The notes beneath the pieces were generated by a model. That model was not told where the DNA came from. It searched no databases and was given only the letters and a program-made list of their open reading frames with translations. Shown here one piece after another: positions 1-7,277 of a stretch of DNA of 64,000 bases. Position 1 is the first letter of the stretch, and every line of letters begins with the position of its first letter. Made by a program: the position numbers and the translations under genes. Source of the DNA: Lentzea albida (lineage in GTDB: Bacteria > Actinomycetota > Actinomycetes > Mycobacteriales > Pseudonocardiaceae); NCBI RefSeq assembly GCF_900111005.1, contig NZ_FOFV01000006.1, forward strand, positions 310,001 through 374,000. Reading direction: 5' to 3'.

Positions 1-788
1 TCTCGGACGTGAGGTTCGCCTACCCGTCCGCGGACAAGGTCTCGCTGGCGTCGCTGGAGGAGGTGGCGTCGCTCGACACGCGGGGCGGCGAGGAGATCCT
101 GGGCGGGGTGTCGTTCACCGCCGAACCCGGTTCGCTGATCGCACTGGTGGGCGCGTCCGGTGCGGGCAAGTCGACCATCGCCTCGCTGGTGCCCCGCCTG
201 TACGACGCGGACTCCGGGACGGTTCGACTGTCCGGTGTGGACGTTCGCGACCTGTCGTTCGACTCGATCCGCGAGACCGTCGGCATGGTGACGCAGGACG
301 GCCACCTGTTCCACGAGTCGATCGGCGCGAACCTGCGCCTCGCCGCCCCCGCCGCGACCGACGAGGAGATCTGGGACGCGCTGACCCGCGCCAGGCTGGC
401 GGACCTGGTGTCGTCGCTGCCCGACCAGCTCGACACCGTGGTGGGCGAGCGCGGCTACCGCCTTTCCGGCGGAGAACGGCAGCGGCTCACCATCGCCCGG
501 CTGCTGCTGGCCAAGCCGCGCGTCGTGATCCTGGACGAGGCGACCGCGCACCTGGACTCGCGTTCGGAGGCCGCGGTGCAGGAGGCGCTGGTCGAGGCGC
601 TGGCGGGCCGCACGTCGCTGGTGATCGCGCACCGGCTGTCGACCATCCGCGCCGCCGACCAGATCCTCGTCGTCGACCACGGGCAGGTCGTCGAACGTGG
701 TACGCATGAAACTCTGCTGGCGAAGGAAGGCCACTACGCCAAGCTGTACCGCACTCAGTTCAGCGAAGAACCGATCGGAGCGCCGTGA
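1..788 (+). CDS. ABC transporter ATP-binding domain (5' end outside window)
   Basis: Nucleotide-binding domain of an ABC transporter, probably the C-terminal part of a fused permease/ATPase exporter half-transporter. The frame is open to the window edge, so the GTG at position 9 is unlikely to be the true start. Counting from that GTG, the Walker A motif GASGAGKS is at residues 48-55, the Q-loop Gln at 96, the signature LSGGE at 152-156, Walker B VVILDEA at 172-178 and the switch His at 208. All catalytic elements are present. The stop codon overlaps the start of the next gene by four bases (GTGA), which indicates translational coupling with the acetyltransferase. Substrate is unknown; the coupled partner suggests export of a drug-like or secondary metabolite molecule, which is inference. 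Confidence 0.9.
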   Translation, partial: SDVRFAYPSADKVSLASLEEVASLDTRGGEEILGGVSFTAEPGSLIALVGASGAGKSTIASLVPRLYDADSGTVRLSGVDVRDLSFDSIRETVGMVTQDGHLFHESIGANLRLAAPAATDEEIWDALTRARLADLVSSLPDQLDTVVGERGYRLSGGERQRLTIARLLLAKPRVVILDEATAHLDSRSEAAVQEALVEALAGRTSLVIAHRLSTIRAADQILVVDHGQVVERGTHETLLAKEGHYAKLYRTQFSEEPIGAP

Positions 789-1420
789 CCATCCCGTCTC
801 CCGACAACCTCTACCCGTTGCCGGACTACGCGCGCACGGTGCTTTTGAGGCCGTTGGTGAAGAACCCCCAGATCGAGATCGGTGAGTACACCTACTACGA
901 CGACCCGCACCACGCCGAGGAGTTCGAACAGCGCAACGTCCTCTACAACTTCGGCAACGAGAAACTCATCATCGGCCGTTACTGCGCACTGGCGGAAGGC
1001 GTGCGGTTCATCATGTCCGGCGCCAACCACAGCATGGCGGGCGTGTCGACGTTCCCGTTCACGATCTTCGGCGGCGTCTGGGGCGAGAAGACGCTCGACA
1101 TCGCGCTGGGAGCGCCTTCGCGGGGAGACACGGTGGTGGGCAACGACGTCTGGATCGGGTACCAGGCGTTGATCATGCCGGGCGTGCGGATCGGCAACGG
1201 CGCGATCATCGCCGCCGGGTCCGTGGTGGTGTCGGACGTGCCGGCGTACGGCATCGTCGGCGGCAATCCGGCTTCGTTGCTCAAGAAGCGCTACAGCGAC
1301 GAGGACGTCGAGACGCTGGAACGCGTCGCGTGGTGGGACTGGCCGGTGGAGAAGGTGACCGAGCACGTGCGCGTGATCATGGCGGGCACGCCGGCGGAGC
1401 TCGCCGCGGTCGCCCCGTGA
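785..1420 (+). CDS. Vat/CatB-like xenobiotic O-acetyltransferase (hexapeptide repeat)
   Basis: Left-handed beta-helix acetyl-CoA-dependent acetyltransferase of the family containing streptogramin A (Vat) and chloramphenicol (CatB) acetyltransferases. Family hallmarks are visible: a GEYTYYDD segment near residue 33, the GANHSMAG motif with the presumed catalytic His82, STFPF near 88, then hexapeptide repeats ([23 protein letters not shown]) and a terminal [11 protein letters not shown]. The 211 residues match the usual family length. The GTG start overlaps the upstream ABC ATPase stop, and the stop overlaps the GTG of the next gene, so the three genes form a tightly coupled operon. In known members the enzyme inactivates antibiotics by acetylating a hydroxyl; the substrate here cannot be read from sequence. 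Confidence 0.85.
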   Translation: MTIPSPDNLYPLPDYARTVLLRPLVKNPQIEIGEYTYYDDPHHAEEFEQRNVLYNFGNEKLIIGRYCALAEGVRFIMSGANHSMAGVSTFPFTIFGGVWGEKTLDIALGAPSRGDTVVGNDVWIGYQALIMPGVRIGNGAIIAAGSVVVSDVPAYGIVGGNPASLLKKRYSDEDVETLERVAWWDWPVEKVTEHVRVIMAGTPAELAAVAP

Positions 1421-1944
1421 AGGCGCTGCTGATCACGGGTCCGGTCGGGGTGGGCAAGACGGCGGTGGCCGAAGCCGTCGGCGACCGCCTCGCCGGGGCC
1501 GGGGTGCCGCACGCGGTGATCGACCTCGACTGGCTGTCGGCGTGCTGGCCGCCGCCTGCCGACGACCCGTTCCACTTCGAACTGCAGCTGCGCAACCTGG
1601 AAGCCGTGGTGCGCAACTACGTCGAGGCGGGCGTGCAGCGGATCGTGCTGGCCGGCGTGGTGGAGAGCCGCGAGGACCGTGCGCGCTACGCGTCGGTGAT
1701 CGGAGGCAGGCTCAACGTCTGCCGGCTGAAGGCCGACCTGCCGGTGATCCGCGAGCGGCTCGCGCGGCGGCACCACGGCGAGGCCGACCTGAGGTGGCAC
1801 GTCGAGCGCGCCGAGGAGCTGGAGCAGCTGTACGCGTCCTCGTGGGTCGAGGACTACGTGGTGCCGGCCGAACAGCCGGTGACCGAGGTGGCCCAGGACG
1901 TGATCTCGTGGTGGCTGGTGGTGGAGCGGTCGCCGGTCACGTGA
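1417..1944 (+). CDS. P-loop nucleotide kinase-like protein
   Basis: Small (175 aa) AAA/adenylylsulfate-kinase-like P-loop protein. Walker A GPVGVGKT lies at residues 7-14 and is followed by an acidic VIDLDWLS segment that resembles the second-strand Asp of small-molecule kinases; an Arg-rich lid region ([10 protein letters not shown]) follows near residue 115. I chose the GTG at 1417 because it places the P-loop at the very N-terminus and overlaps the preceding stop (GTGA). Longer upstream readings run inside the acetyltransferase. Phosphorylation of a small molecule is plausible, and the linkage to an exporter and a Vat-like acetyltransferase hints at a resistance or tailoring role, but the substrate is unknown. 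It converges with the next gene, overlapping by eight bases. Confidence 0.75.
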   Translation: MKALLITGPVGVGKTAVAEAVGDRLAGAGVPHAVIDLDWLSACWPPPADDPFHFELQLRNLEAVVRNYVEAGVQRIVLAGVVESREDRARYASVIGGRLNVCRLKADLPVIRERLARRHHGEADLRWHVERAEELEQLYASSWVEDYVVPAEQPVTEVAQDVISWWLVVERSPVT

Positions 1945-2512
1945 CCGAGTGCTCGGCGAAGACGCGCCGCACGACGGCGAGGTCGACCGGCGTCTCGTAG
2001 TGGTCCTGGGCCCACTTCTGGTATGCCTCGGGCGTGCCGTCGGTCAGCAGGGCGAACATCCAGTCGGCCCCGTCGTCCCCCTCGGTGGGGAAGTCGATCT
2101 CACCGTGCCGCCACGCCGTGTCACCGTGCTCGCGCCACAGGCACACGGTCGAGACCGGCATGTCGAACTCGTCGGCGAAAGCCGGCTCGTCCACGAACGC
2201 CCGGAACGCCTCGGGCACGGAATCGAGCACGCCGGGCCACGGCTCGTCGTCGTCCGTGGCGTACGGGCTCATCGGCGACTCGTGGTCGAACCCGCGCACA
2301 TACGCACCTGCGGCCGTGAACACGATGTCGTACTCGTTGCCAGAACCGTCTCGCATGGACGCCAGCTCCTCGCCGGGTGCCCAAGTGGTGCTGTAGGAGT
2401 GGTGCCGCTCCACGCCGTCGGGATCCAGCAGGACGTCCAGTGCGGCGAACGCACGGCACAGCGCGCGCAACTCCGGGATGCCGGGCAGGTTGCGGCGACG
2501 TCGTACGCGGTC
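1937..2512 (-). CDS. Hypothetical actinobacterial protein with apparent N-terminal frameshift
   Basis: Acidic soluble protein of unknown function, about 190 aa if the frame is repaired. The main frame reads from LPGIPELRALC through conserved-looking FDHESPMSPY and DGADWMFALLTDGTPEAYQ to a C-terminal FAEHSVT. The natural start seems to be the ATG at 2512 (MTAYDVAAT), which lies in a different frame; joining the two needs one extra C in the CC run at 2486-2487. Without that correction the frame extends back to 2602, gives an atypical Arg-rich N-terminus and would abut the divergent patatin start. I recall proteins with this N-terminal pattern in related actinobacteria but cannot check. Either an indel in the assembly or a real lesion. 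Confidence 0.6.
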   Translation of the reverse strand, partial: DRVRRRRNLPGIPELRALCRAFAALDVLLDPDGVERHHSYSTTWAPGEELASMRDGSGNEYDIVFTAAGAYVRGFDHESPMSPYATDDDEPWPGVLDSVPEAFRAFVDEPAFADEFDMPVSTVCLWREHGDTAWRHGEIDFPTEGDDGADWMFALLTDGTPEAYQKWAQDHYETPVDLAVVRRVFAEHSVT

Positions 2513-2602
2513 ATGCCTCCATCCGAGCAGGCACCTGATCTCCTGACCGGCGTCCGGGTGAACTTCACCGACGCTTGGCGCCGACCGCGCGATCATGAGC
2601 AC

Positions 2603-4483
2603 ATGGAGTACGACCGCTACTGCGACCTGACCATGCGCGGCGGCACCACCAGCGGGGTCGTGTACCCCCTAGCGGTCGCCTCGCTGGCCCGCCACTACGA
2701 GTTCCGGCAGATCGGCGGCGCGTCGGCGGGGGCCATCGCGGCGGGGTTCACCGCGGCGGCCGAGAGAGGGCGTGCGTCCGGTGGCTTCGAGAAGCTGGCC
2801 GGGCTGATCGACTGGTTCACCTCCGGGTCGGGCGCGGAGCGGTGGCGGATGGCGCAGCTGTTCCAGCCCGCCGAGAAGACGCGGGCGCTGTACCGCATCG
2901 TCATCGCCTCCATGCAGAAGCGGGAGACGACCGGGCGGAGCGCGATCACGTGCCTGTTCTTCGCGTTGCTGGGTGCGGTCGGGTGGCGGGCGAAGTCGGT
3001 GCTCGCGCTGATGGCGTTGCTGTGGCTGGGCGGGCCCGTGCTGTACTCGGCGTGGCTCGCGCCGTCGGCGTATCCGGGGTGGCTCGCGGTGGTGGTCACC
3101 GTGGTGGCGCTGGCGTGCGTGGTGATCGTGCTGTGGCCGTTGCGGTCAAGTCTGCCCTGGCCCGCCTGGGTCTTCGCGGTCGTGCCGCTCGTGCTCGGGC
3201 TGGCGTTCTCCCGCCACCACGCGACGGCGGCGGTCGTGCTGCTGGTGTGGCTGGTGCTGTCACTGGCGGCGGTCAGCGCGCTGTTCGTGACGTACGGGTA
3301 CGCGATGCAGCGGTTCCTCAAGGACCACGCGCGGTCCATCCACTTCGGACTCGTGCCCGGCACCGGTGACTACCGGCCGTCGTGGCTCGACCGGCTCTCG
3401 GGCGTGCCGAAGTCGACGGGGGTGCCGCCGCTCGCCGACTGGATCGCCGACCAGCTCGACGACATCGCGGGCACCTCGGAGGCGTTGACGTTCGGCGACC
3501 TCGGTGACATCAACCTCGTGCTGATGACGACCGACCTGTCGGAGGGGCGGCCGTACCGGTTGCCGTTCAAGGAGGAGTGGCAGTACTGCGAGGAGTGCCT
3601 CGGGTACGTGCTGCCCCGCAGGGTCGTCGAGCAGATGAACGGCGCCAGGACCTCGGGCAAGTGCCCGCTGCACGAGCACATGCCGTTGCGCGCGCTGCCT
3701 CCCCGCGAACAGCTGCCCGTCGTCCTCGCCGTGCGGATGTCGCTGTCGTTCCCCGGCCTGTTCGCCGCCGTGCCGCTGTGCCGGGACGGGCGCGTGCACT
3801 GGTTCTCCGACGGGGGCATCACCAGCAACTTCCCGATCCACTTCTTCGACACGCTGCTGCCGCGCTGGCCCACGTTCGGCCTGAGCCTGCAGCCCTACCC
3901 GAACGGCGACACGGACGAGGTCTGGCTGCCGGAGCAGGACGCGTCCACGTCCGGCACGCCCTACGCGGCCCTGAACTCCGCGCCGGGCTTCGTGGTGTCC
4001 ATCCTGAACACCTTCCTGGACTGGCGCGACACCATGCAGTCCGCGCTCCCCGGCTACCGCGGCCGCATCGCGCACGTGCGGCAGAGCGGCGACGAGGGCG
4101 GCTCGAACCTCTTCATGCCGCCGGAGACGATCAAGCGGCTGGCGCTGCGCGGGCAGAAGGCGGGCGACCTGTTGCGCGAGCGGTTCGTGCAGCAGCGCAA
4201 CACCGACCGCTACCGCTGGATCCGCCTGCGCATGGCCCTGCGCGAGTACCAGGCGCTCGGTGTGCAGGCCGCCGACCGCGACGCGCTGTACGACGAGCTG
4301 CTCGCGCGGTTCGAGATCCCCGCCGAGCTGCACGAGTGGTTCCGCACTCCCCCTGCCGACGGCGACCCGTTCCGCGCGGAGATCGAGGTCGCGCTGGACC
4401 ACGTCGGGCGGTTGAAGGACGACGGGCCGTTCGACGGGGTGCCGCCGGTCGACCCGGATTTGCGGCTGACGCCACCCGAGTAG
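2603..4483 (+). CDS. Patatin-like phospholipase with inserted membrane segments
   Basis: Patatin-family serine lipid acylhydrolase of 626 aa. The oxyanion Gly-rich motif is RGGTTSG near residue 12, the nucleophile elbow GGASAG has Ser41, and the catalytic Asp of the DG dyad is Asp403 (FSDGGITSNFP). Between the two catalytic elements, residues 115-235 hold about five hydrophobic stretches predicted to span the membrane, an insertion absent from soluble patatins. A Cys-containing region (YCEECLGY with SGKCPLHEH, residues 329-358) might bind metal. I chose the ATG at 2603 because the patatin fold begins there; the open frame upstream is not patatin-like. Probably a membrane-anchored phospholipase or acylhydrolase; the substrate is unknown. 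Confidence 0.85.
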   Translation: MEYDRYCDLTMRGGTTSGVVYPLAVASLARHYEFRQIGGASAGAIAAGFTAAAERGRASGGFEKLAGLIDWFTSGSGAERWRMAQLFQPAEKTRALYRIVIASMQKRETTGRSAITCLFFALLGAVGWRAKSVLALMALLWLGGPVLYSAWLAPSAYPGWLAVVVTVVALACVVIVLWPLRSSLPWPAWVFAVVPLVLGLAFSRHHATAAVVLLVWLVLSLAAVSALFVTYGYAMQRFLKDHARSIHFGLVPGTGDYRPSWLDRLSGVPKSTGVPPLADWIADQLDDIAGTSEALTFGDLGDINLVLMTTDLSEGRPYRLPFKEEWQYCEECLGYVLPRRVVEQMNGARTSGKCPLHEHMPLRALPPREQLPVVLAVRMSLSFPGLFAAVPLCRDGRVHWFSDGGITSNFPIHFFDTLLPRWPTFGLSLQPYPNGDTDEVWLPEQDASTSGTPYAALNSAPGFVVSILNTFLDWRDTMQSALPGYRGRIAHVRQSGDEGGSNLFMPPETIKRLALRGQKAGDLLRERFVQQRNTDRYRWIRLRMALREYQALGVQAADRDALYDELLARFEIPAELHEWFRTPPADGDPFRAEIEVALDHVGRLKDDGPFDGVPPVDPDLRLTPPE

Positions 4484-4501
4484 GCGCGCTAACCTGGTGC
4501 C
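4466..4501 (+). promoter_or_regulatory. Promoter for the leader peptide and PheS-like ligase
   Basis: A -35-like CTGACG at 4466-4471, an 18-base spacer and a -10 TAACCT at 4490-4495 lie six bases before the GTG at 4502. This spacing is typical of actinobacterial leaderless transcripts, so the mRNA probably starts at or very near the GTG of the short leader ORF. Confidence 0.5.
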
Positions 4502-4549
4502 GTGACGCGATTTAGCCACCCCCGACCTGCGTGGGTGGCGCGCGCCTGA
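4502..4549 (+). CDS. Putative leader peptide (15 aa)
   Basis: Short ORF starting with GTG and encoding MTRFSHPRPAWVARA, placed directly behind a good -10 box without room for a ribosome binding site, hence probably leaderless. It ends 57 bases before the PheS-like gene and its coding sequence contains one arm of the competing stem-loops in the region. That arrangement is the hallmark of ribosome-dependent attenuation or translational control. The peptide holds single Phe, His and Trp codons and two Pro codons, but no run of one amino acid, so the sensed signal is not obvious. Confidence 0.5.
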   Translation: MTRFSHPRPAWVARA

Positions 4550-4602
4550 AACTTCCCGTTGGTCGGGGGACTCCGCACCCACCGGACCAAGCGAAACGGG
4601 AA
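4515..4602 (+). promoter_or_regulatory. Attenuator-like competing stem-loops upstream of the PheS-like gene
   Basis: Several mutually exclusive pairings are visible by eye. GCCACCC (4515-4521) pairs with GGGTGGC (4533-4539). CCCCCGACC (4519-4527) pairs perfectly with GGTCGGGGG (4561-4569). GTGGGTG (4531-4537) pairs with CACCCAC (4576-4582). TTCCCGTT (4553-4560) pairs with AACGGGAA (4595-4602), which would mask the ribosome binding region just before the ATG at 4607. Ribosome position on the leader ORF would decide which pairs form. The mechanism is inference; the complementarity is directly seen. Confidence 0.55.
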
Positions 4603-4606
4603 CCCC

Positions 4607-5635
4607 ATGTACCGCACCGAAGAACTCGTGCACGCCCTGAACGTCCGCGACCTCACCGATCCCGCGCAGGGCCCGCACGCGCTGCAGCTGCTGATCGCCG
4701 ACCTGACAGCGGTGCTCGACGCCCCGCTGGAAGTCCGCCACCACCCGCTCGTGCCGGTCGAGCACAACTACGAACACCTGGGCTACCCGCCGGACGCGAT
4801 CACCCGGGACGCCCGCTACACCCGGTACGTCAGCGAGACCTGCATGCTGCGCAGCCACACCTCGGCGATGATCCCGCCCGCGCTGAAACACGCGAAGCCG
4901 GACGTCACGCTCGTCTGTCCCGGCCTGGTCTACCGCCGCGACGCGGTCGACCGCCTGCACACCGGCACGCCGCACCAGCTCGACGTCTGGCGCATCAGCG
5001 AGCACGAGGAACCGCTCGACGACCTCATCCACCGGGTCGTTACGACCCTTCTACCCGGGAAGCGTTACCGCACAACGGATGCCGACCACCCGTACACCAC
5101 GCACGGCAGGCAGATCGACGTCGAGCACGACGGGCAGTGGGTCGAGGTCGGTGAGTGCGGACGGGCCGCGCGGCACGTGCTCAGGCACCACCCGCACGGC
5201 CTCGCGATGGGACTCGGGCTGGACCGGATCCTGATGCTGCGCAAGGGGATCCCGGACATCCGGCTGTTGCGCAACGAGGACCCGCGGATCGCCGCCCAGA
5301 TGCTCGACCTCACGCCGTACCGGCCGATCTCGAGGCACCCGGCCGCGATCAGGGACATCTCGATCATGGCGGACGTCGGCGAGGACGCCGAGACGCTGGG
5401 CGACCGCATCCGCGAACTGGTGCCCGAGGACGTCGTCGAGGAGATCGAGATCCTCGGCGAGACGCACACCGAACAGTTGCCGGCACACGTCCGAGAACGG
5501 CTGAACGCGTTGCCCGGTCAGAAGAACGTGCTGATCCGCGTGACGATGAGGGCGCCGGAGCGCACCCTCACCGACCGCGAGACCAACGAGATCAGGGACA
5601 GGCTGCTTCAGGGCTTGCGGGCGACCGCGCCGTAG
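4607..5635 (+). CDS. srmL: PheS-related mystery ligase with C-terminal ferredoxin-fold anticodon-binding domain
   Basis: 342-aa protein with a class II aminoacyl-tRNA-synthetase core resembling PheS, fused to a C-terminal domain like the FDX-ACB domain of PheT (from about residue 245: RHPAAIRDISIMADVG to the end). The core shows the YVSETCMLRSHTSAMIPP segment (Phe-synthetase-like motif 2 area) and a Gly-rich GLAMGLGLDRILMLRKGI motif 3. It lacks the PheS N-terminal coiled coil and no PheT gene lies nearby, so it is not the housekeeping enzyme. It matches what I recall as the PheS-related mystery ligase (SrmL) of actinobacteria, which may aminoacylate something other than tRNA-Phe. A leader peptide and competing hairpins precede it. 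The 3' end overlaps the convergent methyltransferase by 28 bases. Confidence 0.8.
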   Translation: MYRTEELVHALNVRDLTDPAQGPHALQLLIADLTAVLDAPLEVRHHPLVPVEHNYEHLGYPPDAITRDARYTRYVSETCMLRSHTSAMIPPALKHAKPDVTLVCPGLVYRRDAVDRLHTGTPHQLDVWRISEHEEPLDDLIHRVVTTLLPGKRYRTTDADHPYTTHGRQIDVEHDGQWVEVGECGRAARHVLRHHPHGLAMGLGLDRILMLRKGIPDIRLLRNEDPRIAAQMLDLTPYRPISRHPAAIRDISIMADVGEDAETLGDRIRELVPEDVVEEIEILGETHTEQLPAHVRERLNALPGQKNVLIRVTMRAPERTLTDRETNEIRDRLLQGLRATAP

Positions 5636-6405
5636 ATGCCGACGTGGGCCTCGTCGAAGGAGTCCGGGCGCCAGTCGTTCACCGCGACCACGCCCGGCTC
5701 CAGCAGGTCCATGCCGTCGAAGAACTCGGTGACCTCGGCGTGCGTGCGCATCTTGAGCTTGTTGTCCGAGCTGCTGTAGATCTTCGCGATCTGCTCGGCC
5801 TCGGCGCGTTCCTCGTCGTTGAGGGTGTCCCAGGTGGCGTGCGTGATGGCCAGGTACGAGCCGGAGGGCAGCACCGACATGTACTCGGCGACGGCCTCGT
5901 ACGGGCTGTCGGTGTCCTGGATGAAGTGCAGCGCGGCGATGATCAGGACGCCGACGGGGCGGGAGAAGTCGAGCGTCTCGCGGGCGCCGGCGAGGACCGC
6001 CGAGGTCGCGCGCAGGTCCGCGAGGATCGCGGTCGCGTTCGGGTTGTCGGCCAGCAGGGCGTTGCTGTGGGAGACGGCGACGGGCTCGAAGTCGACGTAG
6101 ACGACGCGCGCGTCCGGGTTGTCGTGCTGGGCGATCTCGTGGACGTTGCCCACGGTCGGGATGCCGGAGCCCAGGTCCAGGAACTGGTCGACGCCCTGGT
6201 CCATCAGGTGGCGGACGGCCCTGCGCAGGAAGGAGCGGTTCGCCTGCGCGCTCTGGGCGACGCCGGGGAAGATCTGTTCCACCTGCTTGGCGGCGGCGCG
6301 GTCGGCCTCGAAGTTGTGCGAGCCGCCGAGGTAGTAGTCGTACATCCGCGCCACGCTCGGGCGCGTGACGTCGACGGTGGACGGGACCCACTTCAGCTCT
6401 TCCAT
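5608..6405 (-). CDS. SAM-dependent methyltransferase, SAV2177 family (DUF574)
   Basis: 265-aa Rossmann-fold methyltransferase typical of actinomycetes. Family signatures are RPSVARMYDYYLGGSHNFEADR near residue 15, FLDLGSGIPTVGNVHE (SAM-binding motif I) near 77, and VVYVDFEPVAVSH (motif II). The ATG at 6405 has a GGAGG about nine bases upstream and removes an implausible N-terminal extension. These enzymes are abundant in actinobacterial genomes but their substrates are mostly unknown. The gene is divergent from the P450-like gene (85-bp spacer) and convergent with the PheS-like ligase. Confidence 0.9.
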   Translation of the reverse strand: MEELKWVPSTVDVTRPSVARMYDYYLGGSHNFEADRAAAKQVEQIFPGVAQSAQANRSFLRRAVRHLMDQGVDQFLDLGSGIPTVGNVHEIAQHDNPDARVVYVDFEPVAVSHSNALLADNPNATAILADLRATSAVLAGARETLDFSRPVGVLIIAALHFIQDTDSPYEAVAEYMSVLPSGSYLAITHATWDTLNDEERAEAEQIAKIYSSSDNKLKMRTHAEVTEFFDGMDLLEPGVVAVNDWRPDSFDEAHVGIYGAVARKP

Positions 6406-6490
6406 CACGTGCGCATCCTCCGTCGTCGCCACACGGGTGTCCACCGCCACACAACCGAACCGGGACCGATTCGGACACGTGTGAGAGGAC

Positions 6491-7201
6491 ATGCATTCCA
6501 GCACCGCTGAACGCCACGCGCGATTCCGCCTCCTCAGGGAACGCTCGCCGGTGCACTTCGACGCCGATATCGGTGGCTGGTGCATCACCCGTTACGACGA
6601 CGTACTGAGAGTGCTCGACCTCGATTCCGGTGCCCCGCAGCCATTACCCAAACGGGCTATCACGCACGCGCTCAAGCTCACCCGGCCGGTGATCACGCTC
6701 GCCACCCTCGAACTGCTCGACGCCGACGACGTCACGTTCGCGCACTCGCTCGCGGCCACGGCGGCCGAGGCGTTCACGCTCGCGCACGGCGTGGAGGCGT
6801 TCGCCGCGACGGCCTTGGAGACGACGCGGGCGTTCCTCACCAACGCCTTGGCCGCGCTCCAAGAACACCCCGATCAGGCGACGCTGCTCAGGACCGACCC
6901 GAGCACCACCAGGGACGCGGTCGAGGAGTTGCTGCGGTTCGACACCCCGATCCCCGTCGCTCCCGCCCGCCGGACGCCCGTCCCCGTCGTGCTGAGCGGG
7001 CGTACGGTCGAAGCGGGTGAGGTGCTCGTGCCGCTCGTCGCGGCCGCCAACCGGTGCTCGGTGAGATTTCCCGGCGGCGACCGCCTCGACCTGCGGCGCA
7101 AGCCCGTGGGCGTGCTGTCGGCGTGCCCCACGAGCACGGCGCTCGCCCGCGTGACCGGCGAGATCGCGCTGGTCAAACGCCTGAGGGCGGTTGCTCGCTG
7201 A
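6491..7201 (+). CDS. Shrunken, degenerate cytochrome P450-like protein
   Basis: 236-aa protein showing parts of a bacterial P450: an N-terminal YDDVLRVL segment, TTRAFLTNALAALQEHPDQ corresponding to the I-helix end, an ExxR-like EELLRF (K-helix) and EAGEVLVPLVAAANR. It is some 150-170 residues shorter than a normal P450. The I-helix AGxxT motif is absent, and the heme-binding loop (normally FGxGxHxC) has become VGVLSACPTSTALAR, with a Cys one residue out of register relative to the conserved Arg. Catalytic heme ligation is doubtful. The frame is intact and codon usage is normal, so it may be a maintained non-enzymatic paralogue or a recent relic. Confidence 0.65.
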   Translation: MHSSTAERHARFRLLRERSPVHFDADIGGWCITRYDDVLRVLDLDSGAPQPLPKRAITHALKLTRPVITLATLELLDADDVTFAHSLAATAAEAFTLAHGVEAFAATALETTRAFLTNALAALQEHPDQATLLRTDPSTTRDAVEELLRFDTPIPVAPARRTPVPVVLSGRTVEAGEVLVPLVAAANRCSVRFPGGDRLDLRRKPVGVLSACPTSTALARVTGEIALVKRLRAVAR

Positions 7202-7241
7202 CAGCGAACACGCCAGGGGAACACCGGCAGACTCCAGTTGG

Positions 7242-7260
7242 TTGAGCGGTACAGACTCAA
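7242..7260 (+). promoter_or_regulatory. HAIR-type HspR operator upstream of lon
   Basis: The inverted repeat TTGAGC-N7-ACTCAA sits 17 bases before the lon ATG. It agrees closely with the HspR-associated inverted repeat (CTTGAGT-N7-ACTCAAG) that represses dnaK, clpB and lon in streptomycetes. This predicts heat-shock induction of lon through HspR; the hspR gene is not in the window. Confidence 0.75.
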
Positions 7261-7277
7261 CTTTGGAGGATGACGAG

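Noticed and set aside
3260-5032. Long antisense open frame (590 codons, minus strand) over the patatin and PheS-like genes
   Set aside because: Arg/Val/Gly-rich shadow of GC-rich codons in the opposite frame; no domain, and it crosses two well-supported genes and their regulatory region.
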